Below, piece after piece: positions 40,879-46,337 of a stretch of 46,337 nt of DNA. The stretch lies in NCBI RefSeq assembly GCF_001544515.1, contig NZ_FCOL02000043.1, positions 1-46,337 on the forward strand, written 5' to 3'. How positions within the stretch are numbered: position 1 is the stretch's first letter; every line of letters begins with the position of its first letter. Origin of the DNA: Caballeronia terrestris (GTDB lineage Bacteria; Pseudomonadota; Gammaproteobacteria; Burkholderiales; Burkholderiaceae). Both the position numbers and the translations under genes were made by a program. Under the pieces are notes generated by a model that searched no databases, was not told the origin of the DNA, and saw nothing but the letters and a program-made list of their open reading frames with translations.

Positions 40879-42201
40879 ATGGAAAGTACCTCGACGCACG
40901 CAAGCGTACCGGCGCTCGGCCGGCGAGCGACATGGTCAACACTGACGATCGGCGGAATGCCCGTGCCGATGTTCATCGCGGTGGCTGTCATCACCGTCCT
41001 CGCCATCGTCACGAAAAAGCTCCCCAACGACATGATCGGCGGCTTTGCCGTGCTGATGTTGTCCGGACTGCTGCTGGGTGAAGTCGGCAAGCGGATTCCG
41101 CTCTTCAGGCATATCGGCGGGCCCGCGATTCTTTGCCTCTTCGTGCCCTCCGCCCTGCTCGGCTACAAGCTGATGGACGAGACGACGCTCAAGGCCATCA
41201 CCACGACGATGAAGACCGCGAACCTTCAGTATCTGTACATCGCGTGTCTCGTCGCAGGCAGCATTCTCGGGATGAACCGGAAGATCCTGATCCAGGGCTT
41301 TCTCAAGATGTTCGTTCCCCTTCTGGTGGGAACGGTGACGGCGATCGCGGCGGGCATTCTAGTGGGATTGTTGTTCGGCTACGACCCGAAGCACGTGTTT
41401 TTCTACATCGTCATTCCGATCCTCGGCGGCGGCATCGGCGAAGGCATCTTGCCGCTCTCCATCGGCTATGCGGAGATCACGGGGACGGCGCAGGGTCACC
41501 TGATCGCGATGATGGTTCCGGCAGCGCTGATCGGCAACGTCATCGCGATTCTGGCAAGCGGCATTCTCAAGCGATTCGGCGAGAAGCACCCCGCGTATAG
41601 CGGCGAAGGCGTCCTCGTGCGCACCGGCGAGGATCAGGAGTTGCTCAAGGCGCAAAAGGCCGAGTCCGCACTCGACTTGCGGCTGATGGGATTTGGACTG
41701 CTGCTCGCCTGCACGCTGTTCATCCTCGGTGCGCTGCTTGCACCGGTCACCGGCATCCCTGGTCCGGTGCTCATGATCGTCGCGGCTGCGCTGCTGAAGC
41801 TTGCCCACGCGATTCCTGAATCGATGGAAATCGGCGCGTACCAGATGTACAGGTTCATGTCGACGAACCTGACGTTTGCGATTCTCGTCGGACTGGGCAC
41901 GCTGTTCGTTTCGTGGGACAAGCTGGTCGGCGCGTTCTCGCCGGCTTACTTCGTGATCTGCGCATCGACCGTGATCGCGATGATCATTTCGGGCTTCTTC
42001 GTGGGCATGTGGCTGAAGATGTATCCGGTCGAGTCGGCGATCATCACGGCTTGCCATAGCGGCCTGGGCGGCACGGGCGATGTCGCGATCCTGTCGTCGT
42101 CGAACCGAATGGGGCTGATGCCGTTTGCCCAGATTTCGACGCGGATCGGAGGCGCGGGGATGATCGTCTTCGCTACGTTGATGATGAAGTGGTTTCACTG
42201 A
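40879..42201 (+). CDS. 2-hydroxycarboxylate transporter (2HCT/CitS family)
   Basis: A 440-residue inner-membrane secondary transporter. The family's two re-entrant GGxG loops are clear: ILGGGIGEGILPLSIGYAEI and HSGLGGTGDVAILSSSNRMG, the latter followed by FAQISTRIGGA. Known members (CitS, CitP, MleP, MaeN) carry citrate, malate, citramalate or lactate with Na+ or H+. AGGAG lies 7 bases before the ATG. The gene follows the LeuCD-like pair, so it most likely imports their substrate. The N-terminal 30 residues are hydrophilic and cytoplasmic. Confidence 0.93.
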   Translation: MESTSTHASVPALGRRATWSTLTIGGMPVPMFIAVAVITVLAIVTKKLPNDMIGGFAVLMLSGLLLGEVGKRIPLFRHIGGPAILCLFVPSALLGYKLMDETTLKAITTTMKTANLQYLYIACLVAGSILGMNRKILIQGFLKMFVPLLVGTVTAIAAGILVGLLFGYDPKHVFFYIVIPILGGGIGEGILPLSIGYAEITGTAQGHLIAMMVPAALIGNVIAILASGILKRFGEKHPAYSGEGVLVRTGEDQELLKAQKAESALDLRLMGFGLLLACTLFILGALLAPVTGIPGPVLMIVAAALLKLAHAIPESMEIGAYQMYRFMSTNLTFAILVGLGTLFVSWDKLVGAFSPAYFVICASTVIAMIISGFFVGMWLKMYPVESAIITACHSGLGGTGDVAILSSSNRMGLMPFAQISTRIGGAGMIVFATLMMKWFH

Positions 42202-42225
42202 CGGGCGCGCCACGTAGAAGCATCG

Positions 42226-42262
42226 GCATGCTGCGCTCCTTCGATGCCGGAACGCAGCATGC
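42226..42262. terminator. Stem-loop between convergent genes
   Basis: GCATGCTGCG at 42226-42235 pairs perfectly with CGCAGCATGC at 42253-42262 across a 17-nt loop. It fills the 73-base gap between the transporter stop and the stop of the YCII gene and could end both transcripts. No T-tract is present. Confidence 0.55.
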
Positions 42263-42274
42263 ACCTTCCCGCGC

Positions 42275-42592
42275 CTAGTGGTGGAACGGTACCCACCACG
42301 GCTTCACAGTCACGTTGAGCAAACCGGACTTGACCGTCGGATCCTCGGTTCCGAGTTCGATGGCGGTCTTCAAGTCGGTGCTCTTGAAGATCGCCATGCC
42401 GCCGGCTGCCATGCCGCCGGAAGGCTCCATGAACGGGCCGCTCAGGACGATCGAGCCCTTCTCGAACCAGTCGTCGATATATTTGACGTGGTCGTAAAAA
42501 CCCGGCTGCTCGTTGTAGGGTTTATCGGAGACCCACTTGGGACCGGGGCTGTGGAATACGACGAAATAGGTAGGTCCATTTTGATCAACCAT
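42275..42592 (-). CDS. YCII-related domain protein
   Basis: A 105-residue protein of the YCII-related dimeric alpha-beta barrel family: FVVFHSPGPKW, DHVKYIDDWFEKGSIVLSGP, GMAIFKSTDLKTAIEL and a C-terminal VTVKPWWVPFHH. The conserved His and Asp pair of the family (DHVKYIDDW) is present, so a small enzymatic or binding role is possible. AAGGAG lies 6 bases before the ATG at 42592. It is a single gene on the minus strand. A GC-rich dyad (GCGCCGG at 42693-42699 with CCGGCGC at 42711-42717) lies in the 213-base gap upstream of it. Confidence 0.85.
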   Translation of the reverse strand: MVDQNGPTYFVVFHSPGPKWVSDKPYNEQPGFYDHVKYIDDWFEKGSIVLSGPFMEPSGGMAAGGMAIFKSTDLKTAIELGTEDPTVKSGLLNVTVKPWWVPFHH

Positions 42593-42805
42593 TTTCAACT
42601 CCTTCGAAGACGTTCAAAAAGGCGGCTCACACTTCAGTGTCTTTAGACAGTGTGCGCAGGGGCAGAAAGCGTCGGCCCCGCTCGGTGCCTGTGCGCCGGA
42701 GGTTTATTCCCCGGCGCCTTGAAGACAAAGATAGACTCCGATCGCGTCGTCCGGTAGACAGCGCGGCCGCATAGGACGTATGCCGTCATCGAATAGCTAC
42801 GCTCG

Positions 42806-43711
42806 CTAGCGGATGGCAAGCAGAGGATCGGCGGCAAAGAGTGCCGCCAGAAATTCGATGAACACGCGCGTCTTGCCCGGCAACCGGCGACTTCCCGGCC
42901 AGACGGCATTGATAGGAAACGTCGCGGGCCTGAACTCCTCCAGGATCGGCACAAGCCGGCCTTCGTCGATGTCCCGTGAATACAGCCAGCCCGCGTTATG
43001 CCCGATCCCCATCCCGGCGATCACCGCGGCGCGGACATATTCGGCGTCGTTGCTGCGCACGGGTCCCTGCGGCACGTGCTCAACCGGACCTTCGGGCCCG
43101 AGGAACGGCCATGTCCGTGGCGCGTCGCGTGACATGAGGGCGATGCAGTCGTGATCGGCGAGATCATCCAGCGCGTGGGGCACGCCCGCACGCTCCAGAT
43201 ACATCGGTGACGCTACCGTGGCGTATTGATTGCTGCCGATGCGACGCGCGATCAGCGTGGAGTCGGTGAGTGGACCGATGCGTATGGCCACATCGACCCC
43301 TTCCTCGATCAGATTGATGTAGCGCTGCGCGACGATGAACTCCACGCGGACCTCCGGATACTGCGCAAGGAACGGCGTCATGTGCGGAATGATCTGCATG
43401 CGACCGAAAGCCGGCGACAGGGCAACGCGCACCACGCCGGAAGGCGATGCTTCGCCCCGTCCGACGCGGGATTCGACGTTGTCCACGCTCTCGACGATCT
43501 CGACTGCGCCTTCGTAGAAGCTCTGGCCGGCATCGGTGAGCGTGAGGCCGCGCGAGCTGCGGCGCAGCAGTTGCGCGCCGAGCCGTGCTTCGAGGCTGGC
43601 GACCGTTTTGCTCGCCGTCGGCTGGCTGATGCCTGCTGCACGCGCCGCCTTTGAAAAATTGCCGGTGTCCGCAACCCGGATGAAAAGCCGCATGACGTCG
43701 ATTCGGTCCAT
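42806..43711 (-). CDS. LysR-family regulator
   Basis: A 301-residue LysR-type regulator: winged helix at about 1-60 (NFSKAARAAGISQPTASKTVASLE), linker helix, then an effector domain from about 90 (VRVALSPAFGRMQIIPHMTPF, GVDVAIRIGPLTDS). It is on the same strand as the SDR gene upstream of it, with 87 bases between. Whether it controls that gene is uncertain, because LysR genes usually face their target divergently. The YCII gene further down on the same strand is another candidate target. Confidence 0.92.
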   Translation of the reverse strand: MDRIDVMRLFIRVADTGNFSKAARAAGISQPTASKTVASLEARLGAQLLRRSSRGLTLTDAGQSFYEGAVEIVESVDNVESRVGRGEASPSGVVRVALSPAFGRMQIIPHMTPFLAQYPEVRVEFIVAQRYINLIEEGVDVAIRIGPLTDSTLIARRIGSNQYATVASPMYLERAGVPHALDDLADHDCIALMSRDAPRTWPFLGPEGPVEHVPQGPVRSNDAEYVRAAVIAGMGIGHNAGWLYSRDIDEGRLVPILEEFRPATFPINAVWPGSRRLPGKTRVFIEFLAALFAADPLLAIR

Positions 43712-43798
43712 CGCTAACTTTCCTCCGGCAAGACGCCAGGCAATGAGGCATGCGGCGAAGTGAAGCGTCGAGCAGGCGTGCGCGCCGCCCTGCCCAGT

Positions 43799-44548
43799 TT
43801 ATAGCTGCGTAATCCCTCCGTCCGCGACCAGGTCGATGCCCGTGCTGTAGCTGCTCTCATCCGAGGCGAGGAACAATGCCGCGGCGGCCATCTCATCGGC
43901 GCGGCCAATTCGGCCGAGTGGCGTGATCTGTTTGAACATCGCCCGTGCACCGTCGGCTTCTTCCTTCGAACTGAACTGGCCGTCGATGATCGGCGTCTCG
44001 ATCAGTCCCGGACTCAGCGTATTCACGCGAATGCCGCGGTCTTTGAATTCCGCCGCCCACGTTCGGGTAAAGGAGCGGATTGCTGCCTTCGTGGCCGCAT
44101 AGACGCCATACGCCGGAAAGCCCTTGATATGCATACCGGACGATACCAGCACGATCGAGCCGCCGTCGCGCAGCAGCGGCAATGCCTTTTGCACAGTGAA
44201 GAACGTGCCGCGTGCGTTGATGTCGAAGGTGGTGTCGAAGTGCTCCGGCGTCACCGATTCCGTGGGCAACACCTCGACGTACCCCGCACTCGCGACGATG
44301 ATATCCAGCCCGCCTTTCTCGCGTTTCACCGTCTCATAAAGCCGGTCGAGATCCTCCAGACGGGCAATGTCGCCCTGAACCGCCGTGACATTCGAGCCGA
44401 TGACGGCCACCGCTTTATCGAGTTCGGCCTGACGGCGTCCCGTGATGAAGACATGCGCACCTTCCGCGACGAACCTCGCGGCGGTCGCCAGTCCGATGCC
44501 GCTGCTGCCGCCGGTGATTACCGCGACCTTGCCTTTGAGCTTACCCAT
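43799..44548 (-). CDS. Short-chain dehydrogenase/reductase
   Basis: A 249-residue classical SDR. The nucleotide loop is TGGSSGIGLA, followed by FITGRRQAELDKA (Arg pair suggesting NADP(H) preference), ASAGYVEVLP in place of NNAG, a catalytic Ser in VLVSSGMH and YGVYAATKAA with the Tyr-Lys pair. The ending ATGID-like region reads SSYSTGIDLVADGGITQL, as usual. GGAG lies 7 bases before the ATG at 44548. The substrate is unknown. A LysR gene follows it. A 7-bp dyad (TGGCATA at 44667-44673 with TATGCCA at 44679-44685) lies about 120 bases upstream and could be an operator. Confidence 0.93.
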   Translation of the reverse strand: MGKLKGKVAVITGGSSGIGLATAARFVAEGAHVFITGRRQAELDKAVAVIGSNVTAVQGDIARLEDLDRLYETVKREKGGLDIIVASAGYVEVLPTESVTPEHFDTTFDINARGTFFTVQKALPLLRDGGSIVLVSSGMHIKGFPAYGVYAATKAAIRSFTRTWAAEFKDRGIRVNTLSPGLIETPIIDGQFSSKEEADGARAMFKQITPLGRIGRADEMAAAALFLASDESSYSTGIDLVADGGITQL

Positions 44549-44827
44549 GCTGTTTCTCCGTTTGAACATGAAGTGTGTCCGCCGCGATATCGCTTTCGAT
44601 TGAGAGCGTCGGCGAGCCAGGGGGAGAAGGATGGGGGCAGCGAGAAGGGCTGAACAGCGGGCGCTATGGCATAGCAGGTATGCCACTTTCGGAGGCCGCT
44701 TTGCGCGGGAGAGGGGTGCGCTTAAGGCAAGGGTGCAGATCGGGGCGTCGCGAGCGTGCAGAGAGATTGTCGTGCGAGCGTCTATCAACCTCTCATGTGC
44801 CGCTTGTGTATGGGCACGGCGCGTCCC

Positions 44828-45349
44828 TCAAAACCGCACTTTCACCTGAAAGCCGATCGTGAACGGCAGATCGGCCGACGGGATCGGCGGAATCAGAATG
44901 ACGTTCGCGCCGACGCGCCGATATTCCATCATGACGAGCGGCGCGATGACCGGCCCGATCGTGTGATCGTGTCCGAACCCCCAACCGCCGTACGGATACC
45001 CCGAGATGAGCCCGCCCATCGCGGCGATCCGGATGAAGCCCCAGTGCGCGAATTCCGGCGCCCAGACGCCGCCGCCGTACAGCGACGGCTTCGACAGCGA
45101 ATTGCGAAAATACCCCGCCGTCAGCGCCCATTCCGGCGCGATCCAGCATTCCACGCCGATGCCCGGATTGAACTCCTGGAAATCCTTGTCCGGATTGATG
45201 TGATGCGAGCCGATCATCGCATCGACCCACAGGCCGTTGCCGCACCAGTCGCCAGCCCGCGCATTCGATGCGACGGCCAGCGTCGCGCAAAGTGCGAGCA
45301 ATATCGCCTTGGCGCGCGGTGCGCGAAATCGGGTGAGCCATGAACGCAT
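44828..45349 (-). CDS. Secreted beta-barrel-like protein, probable outer membrane
   Basis: A 173-residue protein with a signal peptide (RAKAILLALCATLAVA, cleavage after SNARA). The mature part alternates aromatic and glycine residues (GNGLWVDAMIGSHH, FNPGIGVECWIAPEW, LTAGYFRNSL, GGLISGYPYGGWGFG) and ends in VKVRF, a C-terminal Phe typical of outer-membrane barrels. An eight-strand barrel is likely. Two Cys (WCGNG and ECWIA) may pair. I cannot name the family. GGAA lies just before the ATG at 45349. It is divergent from the YceI gene. Confidence 0.75.
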   Translation of the reverse strand: MRSWLTRFRAPRAKAILLALCATLAVASNARAGDWCGNGLWVDAMIGSHHINPDKDFQEFNPGIGVECWIAPEWALTAGYFRNSLSKPSLYGGGVWAPEFAHWGFIRIAAMGGLISGYPYGGWGFGHDHTIGPVIAPLVMMEYRRVGANVILIPPIPSADLPFTIGFQVKVRF

Positions 45350-45520
45350 AGGTATTCCGCCGTTTTCCGCTGTTTTCGGTCGCGGCATGCCTGCAGCGAC
45401 GCTTTTTTCGAGACAAGATGGAGCGGAACTCTACCCGAAGGCGCGTGTATCGTGTGGAGCGTGACCCGGTCGCAACGTGCCGTCGCGACTGTCCTTCAAT
45501 CGTCATTCGGGTGAAACACG

Positions 45521-46180
45521 ATGAGCCGTCGAAAGTTTCTGCATCACGCGCGCGTCTGGATGGCGGGCGCGGCGCTGCTTGCCGTCGTGGGCTGCACGCC
45601 CTTGCAGGTGGTGACGCACCGGGTGTCCGCGAACGAGACGAGCGTCCCGGCCGGGCGCTATCAGCTCGACCCGTATCACTGGAACGTGAGTTTCGACGTC
45701 GATCATTTCCATTATTCGCGATTCGTGATCCGCTTCGACAAGGTCTCGGGCGAACTCGACTGGAATAGCGGTGGGATGGAGCAAAGCACGGTCTCGGTGG
45801 CGATCGATGCGGCCAGCGTCAATACGCATGTGCCGCTGCTTGACCGTTTGGTCAAGGGCCCGGACATGTTCGACGCGGAGCGCTATCCGACGATTCGCTT
45901 CGTGAGCACGCGTTTCGTGCGCACCGGGGACGACAAGGGCACGTTGATCGGCGATCTGACGATTCATGGCACGACGCGGCCGGTGACGCTGAACGTGACG
46001 TTCAACGGCCATGCGGCCAATCCGCTGACGAAGCAGGAGACGCTCGGCTTTTCCGCCGACGGGCATTTCAGTCGCGCGCAGTTTGGGTTATCGAAGTGGT
46101 ATCCGGCTGTTGGCGATGAGGTGCATGTCGCGATTCAGGCGGAGTTTGTCAAGGCGGTGGAGGGCGTGGCGGGGCAATAG
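45521..46180 (+). CDS. YceI-family lipoprotein
   Basis: A 219-residue exported protein of the YceI family (lipocalin-like beta-barrels that bind isoprenoid or other hydrophobic molecules in the periplasm). The leader ends in LLAVVGC, a lipobox with C25 as the lipidation site; most YceI proteins are soluble instead. The domain begins YQLDPYHWNVSFDVDHFHYSR (only part of this is conserved) and contains MFDAERYPTIRFVS and GDLTIHGTTRPVTL, which are diagnostic. A basic RRKF start precedes the hydrophobic segment. It is a single gene, 171 bases from the divergent outer-membrane protein gene. Confidence 0.93.
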   Translation: MSRRKFLHHARVWMAGAALLAVVGCTPLQVVTHRVSANETSVPAGRYQLDPYHWNVSFDVDHFHYSRFVIRFDKVSGELDWNSGGMEQSTVSVAIDAASVNTHVPLLDRLVKGPDMFDAERYPTIRFVSTRFVRTGDDKGTLIGDLTIHGTTRPVTLNVTFNGHAANPLTKQETLGFSADGHFSRAQFGLSKWYPAVGDEVHVAIQAEFVKAVEGVAGQ

Positions 46181-46230
46181 GAATGTTTCGGGCGGTTTGG
46201 GGGCCCGGGCGCGCGAATGGCTGACCGCTG

Positions 46231-46337
46231 TTGCCTTCCGTTGTTTGTGCCTTCCGTTGTTTGTGCCTTCGGGTTGCTTGTGCCTTCGGGTTGCTTGTGC
46301 CTTCGGGTTGCTTGTGCCTTCGGGTTGCTTGTGCCTT
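46231..46337. repeat. 17-bp tandem repeat, runs off the window
   Basis: A short partial copy (TTGCCTTCCG, 46231-46240) is followed by one 16-bp unit (TTGTTTGTGCCTTCCG, 46241-46256), one 17-bp unit (TTGTTTGTGCCTTCGGG, 46257-46273) and three identical 17-bp units (TTGCTTGTGCCTTCGGG at 46274-46290, 46291-46307 and 46308-46324). The last 13 bases of the window begin another copy. The array lies 50 bases past the YceI stop; its true length is not visible. Confidence 0.9.

Noticed and set aside
46231..46337. CRISPR array
   Set aside because: The units are contiguous with no spacers and are only 17 bp long; no cas genes are present.

Overview
The window is GC-rich, densely coded DNA whose genes look like those of a Burkholderiaceae betaproteobacterium of the Caballeronia/Paraburkholderia type. 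The pointers are the OmpR-type regulators, the E. coli-type LeuC, the abundance of LysR regulators and dehydrogenases, and a GCAAAGAAAG hairpin repeat of the kind found between genes in this group. The genus is an inference from protein style, not from a search. I see no rRNA, tRNA, CRISPR array, phage or transposase gene. The content is accessory metabolism: uptake and breakdown of aromatic acids, hydroxy-dicarboxylates and nitrogen compounds, with the regulators to match.

Layout. 1-5.7 kb: an intergenic hairpin repeat, two divergent paralogous OmpR-type response regulators sharing one histidine kinase, a Tat-exported lipoprotein phosphatase whose catalytic Cys is Gly, two small exported proteins and an FmdB zinc ribbon. 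5.7-12.5 kb: a polyamine-type ABC importer (ATPase, Tat-exported binding protein, two permeases) divergent from a polysaccharide deacetylase/PuuE-like protein, a GntR/FCD regulator and a flavin reductase-like protein. 12.5-17.3 kb: a Gly-rich lipoprotein, a decayed AraC gene with two frameshifts, a MASE4-like GGDEF diguanylate cyclase, a cold-shock protein, a DUF1488 pair and a zinc alcohol dehydrogenase.

17.8-23.9 kb is a gallate catabolic operon: gallate dioxygenase (GalA/DesB type), an MFS aromatic-acid transporter, a LigJ-type 4-oxalomesaconate hydratase, a LigK-type aldolase and a ModA-like protein with no signal peptide. A shikimate-dehydrogenase-like gene converges on it. Together these would take up gallate and yield pyruvate and oxaloacetate. 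The usual PrpF/LigU/GalD-type tautomerase is absent, and the ModA-like gene sits at the end of the operon instead.

24-33.6 kb: a yqjI-yqjH-like pair (metal-sensing PadR regulator and siderophore-interacting reductase) with a repeat-bearing promoter; small unknown proteins; a Crp-like regulator fused to a second N-terminal HTH; an NmrA-family protein with a muconolactone-isomerase-like partner; a second zinc alcohol dehydrogenase; and a transglutaminase/Mx-metallopeptidase pair. 33.6-42.2 kb is a hydroxy-dicarboxylate region: a malic-enzyme remnant, DctA, D-tartrate dehydratase and its LysR, then a second LysR paralogue divergent from LeuC/LeuD-like subunits and a 2-hydroxycarboxylate transporter. 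The last two parts look like catabolism of a 2-hydroxy acid rather than leucine synthesis. 42.2-46.3 kb: a YCII protein, a LysR and SDR pair, an outer-membrane-barrel candidate, a YceI lipoprotein, and a 17-bp tandem repeat that runs off the end.

The strongest leads are the ModA-like gene in the gallate operon, the LeuCD/2HCT operon, the two-HTH Crp-like regulator, the four-copy Shine-Dalgarno tandem repeat before the gallate transporter, and the phosphatase with a substituted nucleophile.
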